Below, one piece after another: positions 11,749 through 22,659 of a DNA stretch of 64,000 nt; positions within the stretch are counted from its first letter, which is position 1, and every line of letters starts with the position of its first letter. This stretch comes from Casuarina equisetifolia (Eukaryota; Streptophyta; Magnoliopsida; Fagales; Casuarinaceae). The notes under the pieces are model-generated. The model saw only the letters and a program-made list of their open reading frames with translations, made no database searches and was not told the origin of the DNA. The position numbers and the translations under genes were made by a program. The stretch covers positions 13,475,543 through 13,539,542 of the forward strand of contig CM052355.1 in the NCBI GenBank assembly GCA_028551475.1. The letters are read 5' to 3'.

Positions 11749-13649
11749 ATGCCCTACTCTTCCATCCTCAACCCATGCCTCCTCAGTCCTCCAACGACCA
11801 AGAAAACCGCCAAACTCTGCGATCCGAACGCCACCCATCGCCGCCTCCGCTGCGCCAGGATGTCCCTCAACCAAACCCCCCAGCCCCCAAATCGTTCCCT
11901 CCTCGCCTCCATCACCAACCTCCTCTGGGGGCCGTCCCTACCCCCGGGCCTCCTCATCTCCACAGTCCGCACCGCCTGGCACTCCACATGGCAGCTCATG
12001 ATGTCCCAGCTCGCCCCATCCGATCCCTATGGCGGTTACTCTAGACCTCCCTCCAGATTCCGAGCAACCAGCTTTACCCGCCAAAGCACACCCGCTCTCC
12101 ACCTCTACGTGGGCCTCCCATGCCCATGGGCTCACCGGACCCTCATCGTCCGAGCACTTAAGGGCCTCGAAGATGCCGTGCCCGTCTCCGTAGCTTCCCC
12201 CGGTGTTGATGGTTCGTGGGAGTTCAAGAGTATCCCCTACGTTGACAGGGATGTCCTCATCCCTACTCAGGACCATGCCAATGGATGCAGAAATTTGAGA
12301 GAGGTTTATAAGCTTAGGCAAGGAGGGTATGATGGACGTTCGACCGTGCCCATGTTGTGGGATACGCAGGGAAAAGAAGTGGTGTGCAATGAGAGCTCTG
12401 ACATAATTGAATTGTTCAATTCGGGATTAAACAGGGTAGCCCGCAATCCAGGTTTGGATTTATCACCAGAGGAACTGAAGGGAAAGATTGAGGAATGGAA
12501 TCGCAAAATCTACCCCAACGTGAATAATGGAGTTTATAGGTAATTATGGGTCCTATAGGAATTTTATTTACATGGAAAAAGAATGGGTGTCATATGCTTT
12601 TTCGTTCGGCAGATGTGGGTTTGCACAAAGCCAAGAGGCATACAACAAGGCAGTGAATGAATTGTTCAGCACATTGGACATGTTAGATGATCACTTGGGC
12701 AATTCCCGCTACCTTTGTGGGGATACGCTGACCCTTGCTGATATATGCCTATTCACTACTTTGGTTCGGTTTGACCTTGTGTACAATGTCCTCTTCAAGT
12801 GCACCAAGAGGAAGCTAGTTGAGTATCCCAATCTTCACGCCTACATGCGTGACATTTACCAGGTACCATCTATTGATTTGTGGCTATTTCACTATTTGTT
12901 GAATTTCATAACTCTTGAAACTTTTGTATTTTCTTCTACTTCAAAGGCTTAGAATTCATGGGAAAACTGATTGTAGTATTGGACTGACAAAGTAAAGATC
13001 TCAGTAATGAAGAGAGCTAATAAAAGTTCTAGGAATAAAAAGAAGCAAGTTAGAACTTGGGGCATTCATGCTGTTACCAACATAGGAGATCCTTGGTTAC
13101 TACAAGGGATGACGTTGTTATTCTCTTGAAAACATAATCCTTTTGTGTAGTCCTCTGGGGTAAAACATTTATTTTATTTCATTTGTAACTTTTCACAATG
13201 TTGGATGAGAAAGAATTTTTCATTGATAGCAAACGATTATCCCATAGACAGGGAAAATACTATTTGAATTCAAAGGCCAAAAAGGTTAATGCCCTTCCTA
13301 TGCCGATAATCACTAATGAGGGAACAATATTTGCAAACACCTCTCAAATGATGATTGAGGGCACTGTTGCCCAAAATTTTCTTCTAGTAGTTTACTCTTA
13401 AGCTAATAATTTAGTTTTTTGGTATATTAAGTGTTGCATCTCTATTATGAACAGATTCCTAAAGTCGCAGAAACTTGCAATTTTACAGCAATTATGGATG
13501 GTTACTACAAAACACTTTTTCCACTAAATCCAGGCAGTATTCAACCTATGATGCCTTCATGTTGCGAGCATGAAGCTCTATGCAAGCCGCATGACAGAGA
13601 ACTGTTGTCTTCTGTTGACAATAAATCTGTGCAGGTTGAAGTTTTGTAG
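11749..13649 (+). CDS. Glutathionyl-hydroquinone reductase (Xi-class GST), plastid-type
   Basis: Three exons: 11749-12539, 12613-12862 and 13455-13649, giving 411 aa. The enzyme family (ECM4/YqjG-like, GHR) uses glutathione and a catalytic cysteine to reduce glutathionyl-hydroquinones and similar adducts. The first 70-80 residues are rich in Pro, Ser, Thr and Arg with few acids, like a plastid transit peptide. [11 protein letters not shown] is followed by the thioredoxin-like N domain with the family signature CPWAHR, its Cys being residue 125. STVPMLWD and [11 protein letters not shown] follow. The all-alpha C domain has [15 protein letters not shown] across the first junction, [16 protein letters not shown], and [10 protein letters not shown] plus [13 protein letters not shown] in exon 3. 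Intron 1 is only 73 bp and intron 2 is 592 bp. The last residues (after about 13620) are less conserved, and CAG|GTTGAA at 13633 could serve as a further donor, so the C terminus is less certain. Confidence 0.92.
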
Positions 13650-14419
13650 AAATTAATTATAACACACTTTAACATGATATTTTTGGTGTTTAGCTGTGTA
13701 AGTTTCATCGCTTCACCTTCTTTCATTGCCTTCTTTTGCTGTATATTAAATCATATTGCGTTATTTACTAATTTAGAGACGGATGTCTTATCCTACCTCT
13801 TACTGTAGCATTGACTAGACAAACACAGTTAATAGTTTTTTCTGCCTTTTCATTACTTTTACCATGCATTACCTAGATTATTGAACAAATACAAAAATAT
13901 TGAAGTTACGTTGCACTTTACTATAATGTAATGTGCTTTATGCAATCTTATAGTTAGTATCGTATTACTCGTCCACCAGATAGTATACAGTGGAAGGTCA
14001 CTTGTTTGTTGATTATCATGAGAAAAAAATGGGTTGCTTAGCTAATCCCAAATAATGACTTCCTAAATTTGGAAATTCTAGAAAAGGATAAAAAAACTTC
14101 CTCACCTCACAATTACATCTATTAGGATATTATTGCGCCTCAATTCAACTTGGCAAGAACATAATATTAACTATTTGTATTGGAGCATCTGCCTAAGGGT
14201 AAATGGCTTAATTTTTATTTCATTTATTATTGAAAATTCATATTTATGATTTTTCTTCAATTATAAAACTTATTTATAAAACTTATTTGTTTTAATTGAG
14301 GTATGTGTCAACATGTTACACAATAATTTTTTTAAAAAAAAAATTGATTGGTTGTAATTATTGTTGTTCCACCCATCATCTAAAGATTATTTAGAAAATT
14401 GTGGTACATGGAACCTATT

Positions 14420-14510
14420 AGAAGGCCTAAAGGCCTGATACAAAAATTAACTCAAAAGTTGAAAGAATACTTTCTTTACTTAAACTTTATCAAAAAAGAT
14501 TATACTTTTG
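14420..14510 (+). repeat. Dispersed AT-rich repeat, copy 1
   Basis: Block running GGCCTGATACAAAAATTAAC, then an AACTCAAAAGTTGAAAGAAT core, then TTTCTTTACTTAAACTTTATC. The same order of words recurs at 14600, 60251 and 60454. The family is unnamed to me. Confidence 0.5.
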
Positions 14511-14599
14511 ATGTAAAACTCATCTTGCACGCACCTGTCATACACTAAGTAACTTTGAACTCAAGGTCATAGTGGAGTAAATTCAACTTAAGCATTATT

Positions 14600-14690
14600 A
14601 CCATGTTAGAAAGCTTAAAATTTAATTTAAAAGTTAGCTTAAAATTAATAGAATATTTTCTTTATTTAAACTTTACCATAAGTGTTCATG
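14600..14690 (+). repeat. Dispersed AT-rich repeat, copy 2
   Basis: Begins ACCATGTTAGAAAGCTTAAA and ends TTTTCTTTATTTAAACTTTA. It lies about 180 bp after copy 1 in the same orientation. Confidence 0.5.
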
Positions 14691-15479
14691 CTTCTTGCGT
14701 GAGATTTTCTTCCCACACATAGGACCTCATGATCTATTATTTTCTTTCACTAGTTCCTACTTGAGTGAAATAGAAAATATGGAAGAATACGATAAAGGTT
14801 GACCTAAAGTTCAACCAAATTCGCATCACAAGGCACCTTTCAACGGCTTTTTATTTGGTTTCCGAAGGCTTGTAAGCTTTTGCTAATGATTATTGCTTTA
14901 ATTGGGCTAAAATTATTAGGTTCAAGTTGGTTCTTGTGGTACAAAATATATGGTGGGTTGTGATTCCGGGGGTGACACACATTGCAAGGCAATAGTCACT
15001 ATAAATATTACCCCTAATGCAATTCAGCCTTTGGGGATGGGAGTCTTAGGTTTAACACATCCCTAAAAATAAAAATAAAAATTAAAATGCATCGTCTAAA
15101 ATTAGTGTTGATGTCATTGATTTGGAAGAGGATAAGAATGATAAGAGCTCCTGTAGATGCCTTCCCATCATAACTTTTAACATTAGCACAACAAAGTTAT
15201 AAATTTCACATTTATCTGTAATTTGCATTGTACACCCAAGCTTTGCACATCCTTCTAAAAATAAAAAATAAAAAATTCAACATGCCTTGAATGATATTTA
15301 TCAATTACAAAACTAATGAGAGCTTAATTATGAACATGAAAACACATATATCTACTATCAAGTAGGATTAAAGACTTCCTAATATTTTGAGCCTTTTTCT
15401 TTTTCTTTTTTCTAAGAAAAAAATTAAAGGCTATAAAGTTGAGCTTATGTACTTGTCAATTTTCCTAAATATTATTGTT

Positions 15480-18400
15480 GTAGGAAAGCAACCTACACTA
15501 AGAAATTTACTCAAGTTAAGCAAAACAGAAATGTAGAAATTTAGATTGTTAGCTTAATTGAAGTCATGTAGCCATAAGCCTCTAACAATTATTGACTAAT
15601 TAGTTGTATTTGGACTTAGCAACCTTGTAGTACCAAAATCCTTGAGTGAGGGTAAAGAACAATTATGGTGCAGGTAAGCTAGTGTATAAGCCACACTTTT
15701 CACAATTTTTCCCTTCATATACCCTAATTAGGCTTTACTTTCCTATTTGATCCATATAGTACATGTCTCAAGCTATCTTTCTCTATGTATTCATAAACTA
15801 AGAATGTGCAACCCATAATAGAATAGAAACCATAAAGCCTAATGATATTGAATTGTCTTACTTCAATCTTGCAATTGATCACAAGGATGTTAAAGAAATC
15901 TTACATGTTAAGTCTTTTAATTGTAACAATTGGACTTATTGGTCGTGTCACTTTATAAATGCTTTCAAATCCTTCTATTCCAATATAATACTTCATATTA
16001 AAGTTTTCTATCGCCTTTACAGTATCCTAGAATGTTAACTTACCTTTTATGTCCTATATCAATGACTTAACCTTTAGACCATATTCTAACTCTCTTGCTT
16101 TTGTCAAAGGGCTTTGTCTTTGAGTAAGATATTATTAGTCTGGTAACAATACTTCCAAACAATAATATGCCATCAATAGGCATGAGGATAACTAAAAGAA
16201 GCGTCTTTTAATGGTTTTTGTTTTTGGAATCTATATAACAAAGAGGTATTCTTTTTACTTCTCCAAACAAACCTTAATTTCTAATATAAGTTTTTGTAGG
16301 TACTTTTTCAAAACTCTCCTAAATGGGATTAGACCTATTAAGTTATTGTATAAAAACTAATTAGAGTTGTTGTTTCAACTAACCAGGTGGAAAAATGAAG
16401 CTAGGATTTTCCTTGAAAATTGGTTATATGAAGAATAATTTCTTAGAGTGAATTATTACTAGTGTCTAATAAGTATTGCAATCTAGTTATGGTACCAAGT
16501 TTGAATGATACTTCACCTCATAGGTTACCAATGGCCAAGCCCAAGCTTAACTATCATAGTTCTTGATTTATTTTTTTGTCTATTCTCAATCAAATTTTCC
16601 TAAACAAACCAAAGTTTTCAAAAAATTACACTCTTAATTATTGAAGTTAAATATTGTCTTACATTATAAGCAAGATGATGAACCATTGGTCTTATAAGTG
16701 TCAAGGTTTTTATGGTGGTGAGTTCATTAGTCAAAAAATGATTTCTTATCCTAGAATGGAATTCTTTAACAATTATCTTGTCTATATACACTTGAATAAA
16801 ATGGTCTCACAAAGCACAAACATGGGATATTACTAAATTAGGAAGAATACTTATTCTTCAATCAAAGGTGCCAAAGTCCTTTTGGATTGATGCTTTCTTT
16901 ATTGTAATATTCTTGGTAAATCAATTTCTATCAGCCTTTTTAAATGGAATTTCTCCCTTTGAAAAACTCTAAATGAGAAAGTCAAAATATTCAATTTTAC
17001 AAATTTTCATAATGTCTGCTTTTGTCACCTTCAACATCTAGCTCTAGATAAACTTTATGCACATTCTCTTAAGTGTGCATTTGTTAGCTATAGTTCTTGT
17101 CATAAGGGCTATAAGTGCTACATGTCCCAATAGGCTAATGTTTTCATTTCAAGGCATATCTCATTTGATAAGGAATCCTTTCTATTTCTTAAAAAGGATA
17201 TTGAAATTCCTATCAAACCACCTAACATCCTTTCAACCTCTAAGGAAGTGATCTCACCAAACCTAATGCCCCTTACTTAACCAACTTATGTTTTGCGAGA
17301 AACCTCTCTCTCTCAAGACATTTTATCTACTAGTTCACAAGCTCAACTTATCACTTATTGAGCTTGCTTTTAGGTTTTTAAATTCTTTAGGTTCTCCCAA
17401 TAACCTTGACTTTCAAATATCTCCACCATCATATCTAGGCTTTCCATGCAAAATAAATAATTCAACCTATTTGCCTAAGTAGCCCAATAGGCATACATCT
17501 AGCCCATCATTTACCCTATCAAATGATTGTTTGCTTGGCCCATCTTTGCTTCCCACTCCACCAAAACTCAAGACCCTTCCCAACCTTGAACCCAGTACAT
17601 TGTCCATAACCTTTGATCCTTTATTTTCTTCTTCAAACTTATATAGTCTCCCAATTTATAGCCAATTGTCCCTCTCTTTTGCACCAATCCATGAAAACTC
17701 ATAGCCAATATCGAATTGTAAAGAAAAACCTAAAATATGCTTTATTGGCTAATATAGTTCCTTCCTTTCCATCCTTTGTTAAAACCCTCCTCCTTCATAA
17801 TGGGCGGAAAGTTGTCATGGATGAAGAGATGTGTGCCCTTTCTCACGGCAAAACATGGATACTTGTTCCTCCTAATCCCTCTAAAAATCTTGTTAGTTAT
17901 TAATGGATGTACAAAACCAAGCTTGCTCCAGATGGATTGATTAATCAATTTCAAGTTTAGCTTGTTACCAAAGGCTTCCACTAGTTGACTAGTGTTGATT
18001 TCCTATAAAACTTTTCTCCATTTGTTTGGCATATTACCATTAGAGTGGTCTTTTTTGTTGTGTTTGTGTGAAACTGGCCATTACTACAATTTAACATTAA
18101 CAATGCTTTTTTATACAGGCCATTCTCCCCACTAATGTTTATGCACCAACCATTAGGATATATTGATTCTAGTAACCCAATTATGTTTATACATTAAGGT
18201 GCACACTGTATGGACTCAAACAAGCCTTAAGGGCTTGGTATGATCTATTCACATCTTTTATGATCGAGAATGAATTCCCCACTTCTCACAACTATCATTC
18301 TCTTTATTTATGATTTGGACAACATCCATTTATGGCTTCTTTTATACGTTGAGATTTACTAGTAACAGGAAGTTCTCAACTGCATATTGATTCCTTCATT

Positions 18401-19380
18401 GTAGCCTTAAGCTCTAAGTTTCCCTAGACAGATTGGCAACCTTCATTTCATCCTTGGAATTGAAGTTCATCACACCTCTATTGGCTTGCATCTAAGCCAA
18501 TATTAATATGATGAAAATTTACTATCTAGAGTAAATATGGTTTATTGCAAATCTATTACAACTCTTTTCTCCGCCACATTGTCTCAAATTAAGAATGGTT
18601 GTTCCTCTATCTCAGAGGTGATGACTCTTAAGGGTTCGGTAGGAGCTATGCATGCCCTCACTGTTACTGGTCACCGCAATCTTAAAAGGATCCTCTGTTA
18701 TGTCCATGGAACGACTGAGCTTGGTCTTCATTTTCATGCCTCAAGCTCTCTTGATTTATATGGTTTTACTGTTGCTGATTTGGCTGGTTGTAATCCAATT
18801 TTTTTTATCCACATCCACTTTTTGCTTCTCTATGGGTGCTAATTTGGTTGCTTAGAGCTCCAAATGTCAATTTAGAGTTGTATGATCTTTTATTGAAGTT
18901 GAATATTGTTGTCCTGCCTTTGTAGCAACCAAGTCCACCTAGATGTGCTCTTTAATTTGAGATTTGTTTGTCCCTCAATCTCATCGTACCTTACTGCACT
19001 GTGATGACATTTTGGCTTTGTTCCTCGCCTTAAAGCCGTTCATTCATGGTAAGTCAAAGCATATTTCTATAGACTTTCATTTTGCACTTGGGGCTATTAC
19101 AATTGTTTATCTTCCTGCTTCTCGGCAACTCGTTGATGTGTTGAGCAAGCTGCTTCCACGGATTTCCTTCTTTTCTCTTCGTTCCAAACTGGGCGTTGCT
19201 CATTCAGCCCTACCAAGTTTGTCAGGGGAGGGTGCAAGGAAGATAATTCTATGGAGGCCACTTCTAGCACTAATAAAATATACAGCAGATTGTTAACCCA
19301 ACTTTGTAACAATTTCTTTGTAAAAGTTCTGTTTGTATACTGTTTTCACTTGAGAAATACAAAGAAGCCACGATTTTCAA
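15480..19380 (+). mobile_element. Degenerate Ty1/copia retrotransposon
   Basis: Copia pol domains appear in order with many stops. The integrase core lies at about 16690-16840: GGEFISQKMISYPR then YIHLNKMVSQSTN, for the usual 'GGEF...PHTPQQNGVSERKHR'. The integrase-RT linker lies at about 17075-17190 (CAFVSYSSCHKGYKCY, ANVFISRHISFD). RT runs from about 17870, with LYGLKQALRAWYDLFTSF at 18205-18260; the YVDD box at about 18347 now reads YVEI and is followed by a frameshift. HFILGIEVHHTS is at about 18450. RNase H is at about 18950-19190, with GKSKHISIDFHF and LRSKLGVAHSA. The start of the element is unclear, and 15480-16600 is only presumed to be gag/protease. It is inactive. Confidence 0.82.
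19232..19380 (+). repeat. Candidate 3' LTR of the copia relic
   Basis: A purine tract (AGGGGAGGG) ends at 19231 just after the RNase H frame, and TG follows directly, as at a copia polypurine tract/LTR joint. The stretch ends near TTTTCA at about 19380 after a CTTGAGAAATACAAAGAAG segment of the type found in copia LTR ends. No 5' copy was found to confirm it. Confidence 0.35.
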
Positions 19381-20008
19381 CTTCCGACTTCTTTTACCTC
19401 CATTTTTTTTTTTATCGATGATTTTGCAATGTTGTCTTTTTCCCAATAACAAGCCAAATTATTTCAGTTAGTTGATGAGTGTCTATCTTAGTCTTCTCCA
19501 GTTCTAATTTTAGTCCGGTTTCATTCTTGGGAGCCTTTTAGCTCGGGATTTCATGGCAAAAGAACTCAGTTTGAGAACCAAGAAAGGTGAGGAATATGGC
19601 CTCTTTCTTTTTCTGTGGGACTTGTCGGGCATGAGTCATTAAAAGCTTCGTTGGCTTGCAAAAGAGGCGATTCACGATTCACAGACAGGGGTGCCATGTG
19701 CTGTCCTGTGTTTCCTCGAAAATGACAAGTTATTCTCAACTCATTGACACGCCAAGAGCTGTTTGGCCTCTCGGCCTTGATACATAAGTCGGTACAAGTC
19801 CCTAGCTAGCGCATTCATTTCCCACCCACACGCCCTCTTCACAAAAACTACAAGACACGAAAGTGAAACAAAGAGAAAAAAAAAAAAAACTACCCTTCCT
19901 GCTTCTGTTCCTTGTGCTGCTTTCTCTAGAGGAATCCGAAGGAAGCTTCAACTCCCCAGGTCTCTTACGCCACATTTCAATCTAGCTTCACTCCCAGTGG
20001 CCTTCTTG
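19381..20008 (+). promoter_or_regulatory. Upstream region and leader of RHD3
   Basis: No gene is seen. The segment contains the promoter and 5' UTR of the GTPase gene, including an A-rich run at about 19877-19890. I could not pick a convincing TATA box. If the copia end at 19380 is right, a retrotransposon sits about 630 bp upstream of this start codon. Confidence 0.45.
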
Positions 20009-22619
20009 ATGGAGGACGACTGCTGCACCACGCAACTGATCGACGGCAACGGCCAGTTCAATGTCGAAGGCCTGGAGAACTTCATCAACAAGATCGAGCT
20101 CGCCGAGTGCGGCCTCTCTTACGCTGTCGTCGCCATCATGGGCCCTCAAAGTAGCGGTATGCATATATTTCACTTCAGCTTTCGGGAATTTCCGTACTCT
20201 ACGCTTCTGCTTTCTTTTTTCATCGTCAATGGTAGCCGTTTCGCCTCCGTATATATTACAGAACAGTTCAAGTTCGGTTTTGTACTTCTGCTCCTCTTTG
20301 AATTGGAGCTTTGATTTGTAAAGCCAGCACGGACTTGAATTGTCCAAAACGTTGTCATCAATGGGCTATCTGTTTAGATGATCTTCTGAGAGTGGTGCCA
20401 CTATGAAGATATAATGGCTCATGTATTGGGGGTAGAAATAATAATGAGTTTTAGAGGGAGAAAGCCGCATTGGGAGGTAAATAAAGTATGAAATATTATA
20501 TAGGGATACAAATTTTACTTTTTTTATTATTTATTTTTATTTTTAGTACTGTGCTATCATTTGTCCAGTGGCATCCATGGTACTCGTGGGATTGTCAATT
20601 CAAGTGGAGGAAGAGAAATAGGAGAAGGGGAGGGTGGACTTTATAACGTGGTATCATGGTTAAGGACGGTGTATTTCAAAGAATTTCATTCAACCCTGAG
20701 ACATATCCTCAGAGGAGTAAGAATAAAAACTCTCACACTAAAAAGATATAGTTCTTGAGTACTTTTTAAATATAAAAAGTATCTTCTTAATTATAGAGTT
20801 AGAAATATAGGCTTTCTAACAGAACGGTGGGGCTTTTGAGAGTGAGAATGAAGTTATCACTAATGCAAGGGAAGTAGAACATTAAGTGAGAGATAAGGAA
20901 AGATAACCTGATGTGGGTGAACGAAGAAAAGATTGATTTTTTATTTTTTTATTTTTTTATTTTTATCAAATGGATAATTGTGGGTGAAAGAATAAAGAGG
21001 CCATTGCCTAATGTTATTGGGATTGGACCAGTTGTAGCAAAACTGGAAAGCATATTCTTGTTTATCCCAGGGCCACAGCACACGGAGGGTTGTGATTTTG
21101 AAAATCTGAAGTCATGTAGTCTCGTTACTGCTTTTCAATGATTTGTTTTGCAATACTGTGAATCTCAGAATTAGCAAGTACTGTTTCATCACTATTTTCT
21201 CTCACTCTCTCCCGTTACACTCTTCTGAGTGTGTGGGCTTCTGAGTGTGATTTATTCTTATGAACTGCGCTAATGTCCTTTTCCTCTCTACCTTTGCTGA
21301 GCAGGGAAGAGCACCTTATTGAATCATCTTTTCCGTACAAATTTCAGGGAGATGGATGCATATAAGGGAAGGTTGGTTTATTGATTTCTTCATATATGGT
21401 TTAACCAGAAGACAATATTTTTGTTGTATCTTGTGGCTTTTTAAATTGACCTCCATATGAGAAACAAGAGACATTATCTTGTGTAATTGTAGGAGTCAAA
21501 CCACCAGAGGCATTTGGATAGCTAAATGTGTTGGCATTGAACCTTGCACAATTGCCATGGATTTGGAAGGTACTGATGGGAGAGAAAGAGGCGAGGTAAT
21601 GAGATTTTATTAGGATTTTTGCCTTTACTTTTAATTTTTTATTTTTTACAAGAAGATACAACTGCAGAGACGAAGCTTAGGGTTACCAAATGGATTAGTT
21701 ATATTGCTTTTGTGATGAAGAATGCTATGGTTAATGTTGGCAGTTCACATAATCTGGCTCTATTCATTTTGAATGCAAGGAGAACTAATTGTAGCCACAT
21801 TCGCATGCTCATGCACAGAATTCCATAATCAAAAACCTATACTCTAGCAATCTGAGCTTGGCTTCCCATCTCCTCCTTTTTCCTTGCTTTATGTTTTGTG
21901 TTTCCTTTGTTGCAAATTTTTTGTCCTTTTGAGCACAATTTTCTCGGTGAACTCTTCTTCTCACTGTTTAATGTTTATTGAGTTCCAAAATTTGAGTATT
22001 ATCAAGGAAATCTTTGGTTTCCCCCTCTTTATGGGTTATGTACTGTGCTGCAAAAATTATGGTGTAAAATATTGACCAGCAGCAACTGAAACTCATCCTT
22101 CAAATTGTTACAGGATGCTACCCCTAGGCACTATGTAGGGCTGGCATCGCAGCATTCCTAGTACTTCACGCTGGATAGAATTTTGCATTCCTTAGTTGCT
22201 TTCTTGGATGGATGAACAATTATAGTTGTCATTTTTCTGCTGAGTAGGAAGAATTATGCTTAAATGCATTAATGTGTACGTAAGTACTTGTATATGCATT
22301 CATGTATATCTAAGTACTTGTATATTTGTTGACATAGGTTCAAGTAGATAATTCTGTGCTTTTGCTACATATAAATACCGAGAACTTCAATGAATTTTAT
22401 TCACTCTCTGCTTGCATCCCTCTGTTCTTTGCCTTTTTCTGAAGAACACTTGCCTTGTTACTTAGAGCTCGCATTAAAAATCAAGGTTGGTTTGTCATTA
22501 TTAGGTTATCATGCCATATGATATACAGTTCCTTTTTAGAAGATTAGCTTTATGTATATAATTCTGAGCTTTTGCTGAATAAGAGCGGTACATTAGAACT
22601 TCAACGAATATATTCTCTC

Positions 22620-22659
<40 letters not shown>

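Larger units (their letters stand above)
13650..15480. other. AT-rich intergenic DNA
   Basis: No gene is seen. It contains two diverged copies of the dispersed repeat listed separately (14420-14510 and 14600-14690) and simple A-rich runs. The boundary with the copia relic to the right is not visible. Confidence 0.5.

Noticed and set aside
11652..12321. Several overlapping frames on both strands over GST exon 1
   Set aside because: These are shadows of the GC-rich transit-peptide region; only the frame starting at 11749 leads into CPWAHR and the conserved GST domain.
13198..13401. 67-codon plus-strand frame in GST intron 2
   Set aside because: The junction IYQ|IPKVA skips it exactly, and the frame has no family match.
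18537..18842. 101-codon frame as an independent gene
   Set aside because: It is part of the copia relic between RT and RNase H (HRNLKRILCYVHGTTELGLHF block), not a host gene.
19997..20008. Upstream in-frame GTG as start of RHD3
   Set aside because: The ATG at 20009 gives the family-like short acidic N terminus ([13 protein letters not shown]); a GTG start in a plant nuclear gene is not needed.
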